Assembly: GCA_036381275.1 (NCBI GenBank)
Contig: DASVDC010000147.1
Coordinates: forward strand, 1 to 64,000
From: UBA7803 sp036381275
GTDB taxonomy: Bacteria > Pseudomonadota > Gammaproteobacteria > Pseudomonadales > Azotimanducaceae
DNA length: 64,000 bases
Direction: 5' to 3'
Positions within the stretch are counted from its first letter, which is position 1; every line of letters starts with the position of its first letter. Shown here one piece after another: positions 7,559-15,493 of this stretch. The notes beneath the pieces were generated by a model. The model worked only from the letters and a program-made list of their open reading frames with translations. It searched no databases and was not told where the DNA came from. A program made the position numbers and the translations under genes.

Positions 7559-8551
7559 TCAGGGGCGGCGGGCGACGCGGATCGCCGACGCCTGCCGCGC
7601 CTCGATGCTGTCCGGGCCGACCGCAGTCAGGACGTGGGCGATCGGGAAACCCCGCGTCGGATCGATGCACTCGACGACGTCCGTCAGACGCAGCTCCGCA
7701 GGCATCCGCAGCGTTTGACCGGGATCGTCGATCGGCCGGAACGCGCGACACGTCATGGCCCACTCCCGGTCGATCAGCCACCGCATCGCGTCGCAGTCGA
7801 CGAGCGCCTCCTCCGGGATCGGCGGCCGTGGCGTTGCGGCAGCCTCATCCGCGCAGAACATCGCCAGGAAGCGCGTCGCCGTCTTCAGGTACGAAGCGAG
7901 ATAGCGCTCGAACCCCGGGTCTGCCGGGAACGTCTCGCTCAGGAACGTGTTGAGGGTGTGCAGCAGCCGGCGTGCTTGGCCGAAGCGCCCCTCGACCAGG
8001 CGGTCGTAGAGCGCCCGTGCGATCGGCCAGTAGGGCTCCGCGCTTCGGAACTTCCGTTCCCGCTCGCCGCGCGGGTGGTGCAGCACCAGCACGAGCCGGC
8101 CGCCGGGAGCGAGCACCCGGGCGAACGCGGCGAGCGCCGCGGCGCGCATCGGTTCGTCGAGGTAGTCGAGCACGTACGTGCACAGCACGACGTTCTGGGA
8201 GCCGTCCGCCACGGACTCGAGCGGTGACAGTCCCGCTCCGATCGCGACGCGGATGCGATACCGGGCGAGCAGCGGATCGTCCTCGCGGTGCTGCGGCGAC
8301 TCCGAGATGCCGGTGAGCGAGATCCGCCGCATCAGGCCATCGTCGAGTGCGCGGTACAGGCCGAGGTTGCCGATTCCGAAGTCGAGCACGCGCAGCGGGC
8401 CCGTGACTTCATTCAGCCGTTCCGTCACAAGTGCCCGTACGTTATTCTGTCGGTCGGACTGCCAGCTGCAGAAATCCGGGTTGCGCGCGAAGATCCGCCG
8501 CCAGTAGTCCTCAGAGGTGAACGCGCGCGGCTCGGTGGCGGCTTCGGCCAT
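7559..8551 (-). CDS. Class I SAM-dependent methyltransferase
   Basis: A 330-residue protein with a Rossmann-type SAM-binding domain: motif I is VLDFGIGNLG (about 55-64), a later acidic stretch is DGSQNVVLCTYVLDYLDEP, and the post-motif strand is LAPGGRLVLVLHHP. A C-terminal region of about 150 residues with no recognised fold probably defines the substrate. The start at 8551 follows GGGAGA; an upstream ATG at 8590 is less well supported. It lies 84 bases downstream of a double-glycine-leader peptide gene on the same strand, so the peptide could be its substrate, but this is contextual inference. A metabolite methyltransferase is the alternative. It is convergent with the upstream membrane-protein gene. 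Confidence 0.82.
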   Translation of the reverse strand: MAEAATEPRAFTSEDYWRRIFARNPDFCSWQSDRQNNVRALVTERLNEVTGPLRVLDFGIGNLGLYRALDDGLMRRISLTGISESPQHREDDPLLARYRIRVAIGAGLSPLESVADGSQNVVLCTYVLDYLDEPMRAAALAAFARVLAPGGRLVLVLHHPRGERERKFRSAEPYWPIARALYDRLVEGRFGQARRLLHTLNTFLSETFPADPGFERYLASYLKTATRFLAMFCADEAAATPRPPIPEEALVDCDAMRWLIDREWAMTCRAFRPIDDPGQTLRMPAELRLTDVVECIDPTRGFPIAHVLTAVGPDSIEARQASAIRVARRP

Positions 8552-8635
8552 GACTGTCTCCCGTTCGAAGGAGCGGGACCCGCGTCGCACCGGAGTGCGC
8601 CGGCAGGCCCCGCCGTCACCACGTCCTGCGATCGA

Positions 8636-8824
8636 TCAGTACGCTTCGACGTCCTCCACGTACTCGCGAACCCAGACGCTGACCGGATCCCGACGGTACT
8701 TTTCCGCGATCGGCGAGTCCGTCAGGTCCATCTCGGTGTATCCGCCTCGGACCTGTTCGAGCTCTTCCGAGCCGAGGTTCTCGTCTGCCGGCAGGTCGGT
8801 GATACGAACATCGGGGGTCTTCAT
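8636..8824 (-). CDS. Double-glycine-leader peptide (candidate RiPP/bacteriocin precursor)
   Basis: A 62-residue acidic peptide. Residues 1-28 look like a peptidase-cleaved leader: LGSEELEQVRGG matches the L-x(2)-EEL-x-x-V-x-GG consensus of double-glycine leaders used by C39-peptidase ABC exporters. The remaining core, about 34 residues beginning YTEMDLTDSPIAEKY and ending EYVEDVEAY, is rich in Asp, Glu, Tyr and Val and has no cysteine, which argues against lanthipeptides and sactipeptides. AGAGGT lies eight bases before the ATG. A SAM methyltransferase follows on the same strand and a sigma-54-like promoter precedes it. No transporter, protease or other modifying enzyme is visible nearby, so its role is inferred. 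Confidence 0.6.
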   Translation of the reverse strand: MKTPDVRITDLPADENLGSEELEQVRGGYTEMDLTDSPIAEKYRRDPVSVWVREYVEDVEAY

Positions 8825-8857
8825 CGTTGGTACCTCTGTGGTGGGAGCAGCGGCGGC

Positions 8858-8872
8858 GCAGCAAGCGTGCCA
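8858..8872 (-). promoter_or_regulatory. Sigma-54-like -24/-12 promoter
   Basis: On the minus strand the sequence reads TGGCACGCTTGCTGC. The GG and GC doublets are separated by exactly ten bases, and TGGCACG is the perfect -24 consensus; the -12 half is CTGC instead of TTGC. It would start transcription near 8847, leaving a short leader with the AGAGG ribosome-binding site before the peptide ATG at 8824. A sigma-54 promoter needs an enhancer-binding protein, and none is encoded nearby. Confidence 0.55.
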
Positions 8873-9052
8873 GGTACTGACGCGCGCCCTGCCGATCGCA
8901 GGAACCTGCTGAATTGCCGGCGTTTTCTCGCGTTGGGCGCGCACCGCTGGAGCCGGAGCGGGAGCCGTCGCGTGAAGCGGATCGTCGGCCCGGAGAAGAC
9001 AGAGGCGGCCGGTTTGCCTCATGCTTGTCGGCCAACGCCCGACGATCGAACA

Positions 9053-9634
9053 ATGGTGACGGAGCCTCTCCCCCTGACCCACCGGCTCGCTGTGCTGGAC
9101 GACCTCGACGTCCTCGAAGCGCTGATGCGCGACGCGATCCGCCGGCTGATCGGCGCGTATCTGGACGAAGCGGGCGTGCAGGCGTCGTTCGAGATCATGG
9201 GCGTCGATACCCAGCTCATCACCGACGGCACTTACTACGTGGTCGAGAGCCAGGGTACCGTCGTGGGTTGCGGCGGCTGGAGCCGGCGCGCCACGCTGTT
9301 CGGCGGCGATCATTCCGCGGGCCGCGACGCGCGCCTGCTCGACCCCGCCACCGAGCCCGCCCGCGTGCGGGCCATGTACACGCACCCCGATTTCGCACGC
9401 CGCGGCATCGGCCGGCGGGTGCTTTCGCTCTGCGAGGCCGCGGCGGCCGCGGAAGGGTTCCGGTCTCTCGAGCTGGTGGCTACAGTGGCCGGGGAGCCGC
9501 TGTACCTCGCCTACGGCTTCTCGGTCGTCGAGCGCATCGCGGTTCCGACGTCGCGCGGCGTGTCGGTGCCTTGTGCGCGGATGGCCATGGCGATCGGCTC
9601 CGGCGGCTGCCACTTCACTGAGGAGGATGCGTGA
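9053..9634 (+). CDS. GNAT-family N-acetyltransferase
   Basis: A 193-residue acyl-CoA-dependent acetyltransferase. The central acetyl-CoA-binding motif A is clear: VRAMYTHPDFARRGIGRRVL (about 110-130), with RRGIGR as the pyrophosphate loop, followed by a helix and strand LELVATVAGEPLYLAYGF. The first part is variable and likely holds the substrate. I take the ATG at 9053; the upstream ribosome-binding site is weak, so another in-frame start is possible. The stop overlaps the start of the following deazaflavin-type reductase by four bases, so the two are probably co-translated. The substrate cannot be inferred. Confidence 0.8.
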   Translation: MVTEPLPLTHRLAVLDDLDVLEALMRDAIRRLIGAYLDEAGVQASFEIMGVDTQLITDGTYYVVESQGTVVGCGGWSRRATLFGGDHSAGRDARLLDPATEPARVRAMYTHPDFARRGIGRRVLSLCEAAAAAEGFRSLELVATVAGEPLYLAYGFSVVERIAVPTSRGVSVPCARMAMAIGSGGCHFTEEDA

Positions 9635-10068
9635 TGGCTGACTACATTCCCCCGAAGTACGACTGGGTGCGCGAGCAGATCGAGCTCTACGAGAGCAGCG
9701 GCGGAACGAAAGGCACGACGCTGCGGGACACGGGGCTCCCGTGCATCATCGTCACGCACAAAGGCCACCGCACCGGCGGCATCCGCAAGATTGCGCTCAT
9801 GCGGGTGAAGGTCGGTGACGCCTACGTGCTGGTCGGCTCGATGGGCGGCGCGCCGAAGAACCCGTCGTGGGTCTACAACCTGCGCGCCAATCCGGACGTG
9901 GAGATCCGCGACGCGACGGAGGTGTTCCGGATGCGCGTGCGCGAAGTGACCGACCCGGAGGAGCGGCAGCGGCTCTGGGCGGCGGCGGTCGAAGCGTTCC
10001 CGAACTACGACGAATACCAGGCGAAGACGTCGCGCCGCATCCCGGTGTTCCTCGCCGAGCCGGTCTGA
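9631..10068 (+). CDS. Deazaflavin (F420)-dependent nitroreductase-family protein
   Basis: A 145-residue protein of the split-barrel DDN (deazaflavin-dependent nitroreductase) type. The central pattern, IIVTHKGHRTGGIRKIAL then VLVGSMGGAPKNPSWVYNLR (about residues 39-92), is characteristic, including the small GGAPKNP loop that contacts the F420 phosphate in homologues. Family members reduce nitro compounds, quinones or enones using reduced F420. The first ATG overlaps the GNAT stop; two consecutive ATG codons occur, and the second follows GAGGA better. F420 use is a family-level inference, since F420 biosynthesis genes are not in the window. It may act with the F420-type LLM enzyme at 12441. 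Confidence 0.78.
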   Translation: MMADYIPPKYDWVREQIELYESSGGTKGTTLRDTGLPCIIVTHKGHRTGGIRKIALMRVKVGDAYVLVGSMGGAPKNPSWVYNLRANPDVEIRDATEVFRMRVREVTDPEERQRLWAAAVEAFPNYDEYQAKTSRRIPVFLAEPV

Positions 10069-10075
10069 GCCGACG

Positions 10076-11074
10076 CTAGAGCCGGGCGATGTGCCAGTGC
10101 TCGCTGATCCCGTAGCCGGTGCGGCCCGCCGTGGTGAACTCGGCGAGGCCCTCGTTCACGAAGGTCGCGCCGCCCGGCAGCGGGATCTTGGTCGGGCAGA
10201 TGGTGAGGATGCGTCCGTCCACGGCCACAGGACCGCTCGCGGTGCGCCCGGTCAGGTGCACCGCGGTGTGCCAGATGGAGCCCGGCCGGTAGTCGTTCTC
10301 GATGGTGACGTCGACGAGATCCTGCATCGCGCCGTCGCGGTGGATCCAGCCGGCGCCGCGCATGGCGCCGTCGGGGTGCCGGAAGCAGGAGCCGCCCATC
10401 GCGAGATCCGGCCCGAAGTTCATCGAAAACCAGTTCACGAACGGTGACGGGCCGGCGCCCGTCTTCGCGCTGCCGCCGGAAGCCGCCGCCCCGCTCGCGC
10501 CCCAGTCCCGCGGCCCCCAGGACTTGTCGCGCACGCCGAAGCCGCTGACCGCCCAGGTCTCCCGCTCTTCGCCGCGCAGCAGCGTGATCGATCCCTCGGC
10601 CGCGCCGGTCTGCTCGAAATGGCCGCGGCTGCCGGAGGCCGCGTAGTGCGGTTCCGACAGCGCGCGGAAGTCCAGTGACATCTGCAGCTCCGCCGGGCGG
10701 AACCAGCCGTCCGGCCGCTCCTTGCGCCGCTCGAGCAGCACGGCGGCGTCCGCGATGTCCTGCGCCGCACCGTGGTAACGAACCTGCCAATGCCGGAACG
10801 GCTCGCTGCAGACGAGCGACAGGCCGCTCACGGTCAGGTCGCCGTCGTACCGTCGCAGGTCCGGCTCGATGTCGCGCCGCCCGTACGTGAAGGCGACCCG
10901 GTCGCCGCCCAGGTAGACCACGTGCAGCCCGTCGGCCCAGCCGTCGCGCGGCCGGAAGCCCATCCGGGTGAACATGGCGATCCGCGTCGCCGGGTCGACG
11001 AAGTTGAAGTAGTAGCTCTCGCTCCAGGCCGCCTCGTCACCGACCGCGTGCATCCGCTCATCGCTTGGGTTCAT
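10076..11074 (-). CDS. CrtC/AttH-like hypothetical protein
   Basis: A 332-residue protein resembling the AttH / hydroxyneurosporene-synthase-like (CrtC-type) beta-barrel fold found in steroid and terpenoid gene clusters, with repeated WGPRDWG and WFSMNFG-type aromatic stretches (about 185-225). I recognise the family only loosely. The start follows GGAGTG at about seven bases. It is 25 bases downstream of the LLM oxidoreductase on the same strand, so the two form an operon that probably acts on a shared hydrophobic substrate. No signal peptide is visible. The reaction is unknown. Confidence 0.62.
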   Translation of the reverse strand: MNPSDERMHAVGDEAAWSESYYFNFVDPATRIAMFTRMGFRPRDGWADGLHVVYLGGDRVAFTYGRRDIEPDLRRYDGDLTVSGLSLVCSEPFRHWQVRYHGAAQDIADAAVLLERRKERPDGWFRPAELQMSLDFRALSEPHYAASGSRGHFEQTGAAEGSITLLRGEERETWAVSGFGVRDKSWGPRDWGASGAAASGGSAKTGAGPSPFVNWFSMNFGPDLAMGGSCFRHPDGAMRGAGWIHRDGAMQDLVDVTIENDYRPGSIWHTAVHLTGRTASGPVAVDGRILTICPTKIPLPGGATFVNEGLAEFTTAGRTGYGISEHWHIARL

Positions 11075-11099
11075 GGGCTCACTCCGTCAGTCCGGACGA

Positions 11100-12104
11100 T
11101 CAGAGGTCGCGCAGCGCCGGTATCACTTCCTCGGCGAACAGGCGCACGCTGCGGGTCGCCATCGCCACGTCCACGCCGGGCCAGATCGCCCAGAAGAAGT
11201 GCCGCTCGAACGGCGCCGCGGCGTGCTCGGCGCGCAGCACCTCGACGATCTCGTCGGGCGTGCCGACGCAGTACAGGCCGCGGGATTCGAGATCCGGCAG
11301 ATCCTTCGGCGGCGCACCGAACATCGGCTGCCCGGCCGCGGAGAACCAGGACGCGTAGCGGGAGAGCTGATAGAACGCGTGCTCGCGCAGCACCGCCCAG
11401 TCCCTCGCCGGCTCGCGGCTGCAGAAGATCCAGCGGCCGGCGGCGGCAATGCGCGGATGGTCCGCGTCCTTGCCGTATTCGCGCAGCGCCTCCGCGTAGG
11501 CCGCCCGGGCGGCCGGGCCGCCGCCGAGCAGGCCGTCGCCGAGCCGGGCGGCCCGGCGGATCGCCTCGCCCTGGGTCGCCCCGATCCAGATCGGAATGCG
11601 CGGCTTCTGCACCGGCTTCGGCGTGCAGCGCACGCCGCGGAAGCGGAAGTGCCGGCCTTCGTAGTCGAACTCCTCCTCCGTCCAGCAGCGCTGGATGATC
11701 TCGATGGCTTCCTCGGTGATGCGTCCGCGGTGGCTGCGCGGCACGCCGAAGGTGTCGAACTCCTCGAGCCGGTAGCCGACGGCGGGTCCGAGCACGAAGC
11801 GGCCGTCCGACAGGTTGTCCACCACCGCGCAGTCTTCGGCGAGCCGGATCGGGTGGTGGAACGGCATCAGCAGCACGTTGGTGCCGATCCGTACCCGCCG
11901 GGTGCGCGCGGCCACCGCTGCCGCGAACGGCAGCAGCGACGGCAGGTAGCCGTCGTCCATGAAGTGGTGCTCCGAGAGCCAGATGTCGTCGTAGCCGAGC
12001 GTCTCGGCCAGCTCGATCTGCTCGAGCGTCTGCCGGTACAGGTCCGGCGTGCGGCGCCCGCTGCCCACGGGGTTGCGCAGGTCGTACCACAGTCCGAACT
12101 TCAT
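11100..12104 (-). CDS. LLM-class flavin-dependent oxidoreductase
   Basis: A 334-residue bacterial luciferase-like TIM-barrel enzyme. Family hallmarks are LGYDDIWLSEHHF near the N terminus, RIGTNVLLMPFHHPIRLAED for the cofactor-binding segment, GRFVLGPAVGY, and IPIWIGATQGEAIRRAARL near residue 180. Members oxidise or reduce small substrates using FMN or F420. The start at 12104 is chosen because GGTGGAG precedes it; an in-frame ATG at 12134 lies upstream. It is the first gene of a two-gene minus-strand operon with the CrtC/AttH-like gene, and it is divergent from the micropeptide at 12225. The substrate is not known. Confidence 0.83.
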   Translation of the reverse strand: MKFGLWYDLRNPVGSGRRTPDLYRQTLEQIELAETLGYDDIWLSEHHFMDDGYLPSLLPFAAAVAARTRRVRIGTNVLLMPFHHPIRLAEDCAVVDNLSDGRFVLGPAVGYRLEEFDTFGVPRSHRGRITEEAIEIIQRCWTEEEFDYEGRHFRFRGVRCTPKPVQKPRIPIWIGATQGEAIRRAARLGDGLLGGGPAARAAYAEALREYGKDADHPRIAAAGRWIFCSREPARDWAVLREHAFYQLSRYASWFSAAGQPMFGAPPKDLPDLESRGLYCVGTPDEIVEVLRAEHAAAPFERHFFWAIWPGVDVAMATRSVRLFAEEVIPALRDL

Positions 12105-12224
12105 GGGCGTCTCCACCACCGGCCGGATCGACAATCATTGCAGCAGAGACCCGCGCTTCAAAGCGCTGGCATTCTCCGAATCCTCCGCTATCCTCCGGAT
12201 GTGCGGACCCGGGGGAGGGAGACG

Positions 12225-12362
12225 ATGCCCGAAGTCAGGATGCCTGAGAACGCCGATCCGTCGGCGGAGGACGATCTCGCCGGCATGGCCGGAGTGTTCA
12301 ACGGCCTGGTCCTCGCGGTGCCGTTCTATCTGATGCTGCTCGTCGCCTGGTGGGTCTGGTAG
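12225..12362 (+). CDS. Single-pass membrane micropeptide
   Basis: A 45-residue peptide with an acidic soluble N terminus (MPEVRMPENADPSAEDDLAG) and a strongly hydrophobic C-terminal helix (about residues 25-45, ending VAWWVW). GGGGGAGGGAGA gives a near-ideal ribosome-binding site before the ATG, which supports that it is translated. It lies between the divergent LLM gene and the F420-type LLM gene at 12441, with a 78-base gap to the latter. No family was recognised. It may be a small membrane adaptor, or a short reading frame that is conserved only locally. Confidence 0.5.
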   Translation: MPEVRMPENADPSAEDDLAGMAGVFNGLVLAVPFYLMLLVAWWVW

Positions 12363-12440
12363 ACCGCGCGATCGCTGCGCGGCTGAAGGTGGGCACGTCC
12401 ATTGCTCCGCGATCACTCCCTGTGCCGCGGAGGAATCGCG

Positions 12441-13394
12441 ATGGAGGCTCTCGGCTTTTCCCTCTCCAGCGAGCTGTGCCGGCCGCGCGAGCTGGTGGAT
12501 CTGGCTCGGCAGGCCGAGCAGCGCGGCTTCGACTTCGCGCTGATCTCGGATCACTTCCATCCCTGGGTCTCGGCCCAGGGTAATTCGCCGTTCGTCTGGA
12601 GCGTGCTCGGCGGCATCGCCGCGGTCACCGAGCGGCTGCAGGTCGGCACCGGCGTGACCTGCCCGCTGCTGCGTATTCATCCGGCGGTGATCGCGCAGGC
12701 CGCGGCCACCACGGCGGATCTGTTCCAGGGCCGGTTCTTCCTCGGGCTCGGTGCCGGCGAGAACCTGAACGAGCACGTGCTGGGCGATCGCTGGCCGCCG
12801 CCGCCGGAGCGCCAGGACATGCTGCTCGAAGCCATCGAGATCCTCCGCGAGCTCTGGGAAGGCGACGACGTGTCCTTCGATGGCGCCTATTACCAGGTGG
12901 ACGAAGCGCGGCTGTTCACGCTGCCGGAGCGCCCGCCGCCGATCGTGCTGGCGGCCTCCGGGCCGGAGTCCGCACGGATCGCCGCCGAGGTCTGCGAGGG
13001 GCTGATGGGCGTCGCGCCGGACGCGGATCTCGTCGAGGCTTTCGACGGCGCCGCCGATGGTCGGCGCCCGAAATACGCGCAGGTGACCCTCGCCTGGGAT
13101 CCGTCCGAGAAGGCGGCGCGCGAGCGCCTGGTGAAGGTCTGGCCGCAGTCCGGGCTCGGCGGCAGCCTGAAGTGGGAGACCAAGACCTACCGGCTGTTCG
13201 ACGACGGTGTGAAGCCGCTCACCGAGGAACAGATCATCGGGAAGACGCCGTGCGGCCCGGATCCCGAGGCGCATCTGGAGGCGATCCGCGTGTTCACCGG
13301 GGCGGGATACACCCACATCTCGCTGCACCAGATCGGCGGGGACTACGCGGCGTTTCTCGAATTCGCCGAGAAGGAGCTGAGGCCGCGGCTCTGA
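12441..13394 (+). CDS. F420-dependent LLM oxidoreductase, G6PDH-family
   Basis: A 317-residue TIM-barrel enzyme of the luciferase-like superfamily resembling F420-dependent glucose-6-phosphate-dehydrogenase-related proteins: FALISDHFHPWVSAQGNSPF (about 36-55), GVTCPLLRIHPAVIAQAAAT, FFLGLGAGENLNEHVLG and HISLHQIGG near the end. Family members use F420 to oxidise or reduce alcohols. GGAGGAA lies five bases before the ATG. It stands in the same direction as the micropeptide and is convergent with hyfI. With the DDN-type protein at 9631 it suggests that this organism uses F420, although no biosynthesis genes are in view. Confidence 0.8.
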   Translation: MEALGFSLSSELCRPRELVDLARQAEQRGFDFALISDHFHPWVSAQGNSPFVWSVLGGIAAVTERLQVGTGVTCPLLRIHPAVIAQAAATTADLFQGRFFLGLGAGENLNEHVLGDRWPPPPERQDMLLEAIEILRELWEGDDVSFDGAYYQVDEARLFTLPERPPPIVLAASGPESARIAAEVCEGLMGVAPDADLVEAFDGAADGRRPKYAQVTLAWDPSEKAARERLVKVWPQSGLGGSLKWETKTYRLFDDGVKPLTEEQIIGKTPCGPDPEAHLEAIRVFTGAGYTHISLHQIGGDYAAFLEFAEKELRPRL

Positions 13395-13404
13395 ACGAGG
13401 TGCC

Positions 13405-13914
13405 TCAGGCGCGGCTCTGCATCAGCGCGAGCAGCCCCGCGAGAAGCTGGCGCGGTGACGGCGGGCACCCCGGGATCGAGAGGTCCACCGGGATCACCCG
13501 GTAGACGCCGCCGACCGTCGCGTAGCTCTCGCCGAACGGGCCGCCGTCGATCGCACAGGCGCCGGATGCGATCACCCAGCGGGGCTCGGGCATCGCTTCG
13601 TAGGTGCGCTTCAGCGCCTCTTCCATGTGCCGGCTCACCGGCCCCGTCACCAGCAGCACGTCGGCGTGCCGGGGCGAGGCGACGAAGTGCACGCCGTAAC
13701 GCTCGACGCCGTAGTAGGGATTGTTCAGCGCGTGGATCTCGAGCTCACAGGCGTTGCAGGAGCCGGCGTCCACCTGGCGGATCGCGATCGAGCCGTGGAA
13801 CTGCTCGTCCACCTGGCGTTTCAGCTCGGCGCCGAGCGCGGCGATGTCGGCGTCCTCCGGCGGCGGCTCGGTGACGACGCCGGCGGTGATCATCTTGACG
13901 AAGAGTTTGAACAT
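13405..13914 (-). CDS. Ehr/Hyf small iron-sulfur subunit (HyfI/NuoB-like)
   Basis: A 169-residue NuoB/HyfI-type subunit that holds the N2-like [4Fe-4S] cluster at the membrane interface. The four ligands are visible: C53 and C56 (GSCNACELE), C120 (SGACAIDGG) and C150 (PGCPPSP). It lies one base after the large subunit, at the 3' end of the operon running from 20897 to 13405, so it is the last gene. The intact cysteines show that the electron-transfer cluster is retained even though the partner large subunit has lost its Ni site. I avoid the symbol hyfI because the complex is not a hydrogenase. Confidence 0.86.
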   Translation of the reverse strand: MFKLFVKMITAGVVTEPPPEDADIAALGAELKRQVDEQFHGSIAIRQVDAGSCNACELEIHALNNPYYGVERYGVHFVASPRHADVLLVTGPVSRHMEEALKRTYEAMPEPRWVIASGACAIDGGPFGESYATVGGVYRVIPVDLSIPGCPPSPRQLLAGLLALMQSRA

Positions 13915-13915
13915 C

Positions 13916-15493
13916 TCAGAGATCGTGCCCCGAGTAGGATCCGTTCACGGATTTGTTGCAGACCGGAAAGTCCGGGACGATGTTCTCCTGGATCAGCAGC
14001 TCCAGCGCCGGCCAGGTCAGCCAGCTCGGATCGCGCGGATAGAACCGCTCGATGCGGCCGTCCGCGCCGATGCGCACGTAGGTGAGGATCTCGCCGCGCC
14101 AGCCGTCGACCGCGCCGAGCCCTTCGCAGGGGCTGCTCGGCACCGGGAACGGCCGGGCGATGTCGCCCTCCGGCAGCGCGCGCAGCAGTTGGCCGAGCAG
14201 GCCGAGCGACTCGCTGATTTCCTCGGCGCGGATGCGGGTGCGCGCGGCGACGTCGCCGGCCCGGTACACGGGCACCGCGAACTCGAAGCGGTCGTAGGGC
14301 GCGTACGGCACGTGGCGGCGCACGTCGAACGCGAGCCCCGAGGCGCGGCCCACGTAGCCGACCGCCCCCAGCATCTCGGCCTGCTCGGGCGTGAGCCGGC
14401 CGGTGGTCATCAGCCGGTCTTCCAGCGACTCCGAGTCTTCGACGCGCATGACGAGCTCGGCCACCTCGGTCGACAGATCCGCCACGTCGCGCATCATCGC
14501 ATCGATCTGCGCCGCATCGAGATCGACGGTGACCCCGCCCGGCACGATCCGGTCCATCATCAGCCGGTGGCCGAACGCGGCGTCGTTGGCGCGCAGGAAC
14601 CGTTCGCGCAGCCGGGTGAACTGATACTGGGCGAACGCGAAGCCGACGTCGTTGCAGATCGCGCCGATGTCGCCGAGGTGATTCGCGACGCGCTCGCGCT
14701 CGGCCATGACCGCGCGCAGCCACAGCGCCCGCGGCGGCACTTCGAGACCCACCGCGCGCTCGAGTGCCTGGCACGCCGCCCAGCCGTGGGCGACGGTGCT
14801 GTCGCCGGAGACCCGGCCCGCGAGCCGCGCGAGCGCCGCGGGATCGAGACCGACCGCGCGCTTCTCGATGCCCTTGTGCACGTAGCCGAGCCGCTCCTCG
14901 AGGTTCAGCACCGTCTCGCCCACCGCCTGGAAGCGGAAGTGTCCCGGCTCGATGATGCCCGCGTGCACGGGGCCGACCGGGATCTCCAGCACACCGCGGC
15001 CTCGCGCGCGCGCGAACGGGTAATCGGTGTCCGGCGGGGTCGGGTCAGCGCGCCGGCCCGCGGCCGGAAACTCGGGCCGCAGAGGAAACTCGTCGGCGCC
15101 CCAGGCCTGGTGCCGCGTCCAGCGCCGCCCGTCCGGCTGATTGGCGAAGCGCAGGCCGGTGAGATCGTGCGCGTGCCGTTCCGGCCGATCGGCGGCGGGG
15201 TAGACGAACGTCTGCGACGGCAGTGCCTCGTCCGGCGCGACCCGGGTGCGCAGCACCAGGTAGCCGCCGCCTTCGAGCACGCAGCAGACGTCGTGCCCGG
15301 TCTCGGTGGGCGTCGCCCACATCGCGCACCAGCGCAGACCCTGGCTGCGCGCGATGGTCGTGACGTCGGCCCAGGCGGCGGCCGGTACCTCGAGGGTCAC
15401 CGCGGGCGCCAGCGTGGTCTCGTCGGGCGGGCCGAGGCCGAGCCCGGCGCCGCTGCAGGCATCGAGAAACGGCTGTAGACGCTCGAGAGCCAT
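13916..15493 (-). CDS. Ehr/Hyf large subunit lacking Ni-binding cysteines (HyfG-like)
   Basis: A 525-residue fusion of a 30-kDa-type N domain (about 1-130) and a 49-kDa hydrogenase-large-subunit-type domain (about 160-525), as in HycE/HyfG. The Ni-ligand motif RxCGxC is replaced by RVSGDS (227-232), and the C-terminal CxxC region reads SYSG (near 519-522), so all four cysteines are gone. It therefore cannot bind a NiFe centre and belongs to the energy-converting-hydrogenase-related (Ehr) type. The start at 15493 overlaps the end of the HyfF-like gene by three to four bases. It probably couples quinone or another donor to ion movement; the donor is unknown. Confidence 0.85.
   Translation of the reverse strand: MALERLQPFLDACSGAGLGLGPPDETTLAPAVTLEVPAAAWADVTTIARSQGLRWCAMWATPTETGHDVCCVLEGGGYLVLRTRVAPDEALPSQTFVYPAADRPERHAHDLTGLRFANQPDGRRWTRHQAWGADEFPLRPEFPAAGRRADPTPPDTDYPFARARGRGVLEIPVGPVHAGIIEPGHFRFQAVGETVLNLEERLGYVHKGIEKRAVGLDPAALARLAGRVSGDSTVAHGWAACQALERAVGLEVPPRALWLRAVMAERERVANHLGDIGAICNDVGFAFAQYQFTRLRERFLRANDAAFGHRLMMDRIVPGGVTVDLDAAQIDAMMRDVADLSTEVAELVMRVEDSESLEDRLMTTGRLTPEQAEMLGAVGYVGRASGLAFDVRRHVPYAPYDRFEFAVPVYRAGDVAARTRIRAEEISESLGLLGQLLRALPEGDIARPFPVPSSPCEGLGAVDGWRGEILTYVRIGADGRIERFYPRDPSWLTWPALELLIQENIVPDFPVCNKSVNGSYSGHDL

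Noticed and set aside
8825..9052. A minus-strand continuation of the peptide frame up to 9613
   Set aside because: The 325-residue frame is the complement of GNAT; the peptide has its own ATG and ribosome-binding site at 8824, so the longer start is not needed.
5235..13404. An integrated island at the ssrA 3' end
   Set aside because: No integrase, no repeat of the ssrA 3' end and no transposase were seen; the genes look chromosomal and share the GC-rich character of the surroundings.
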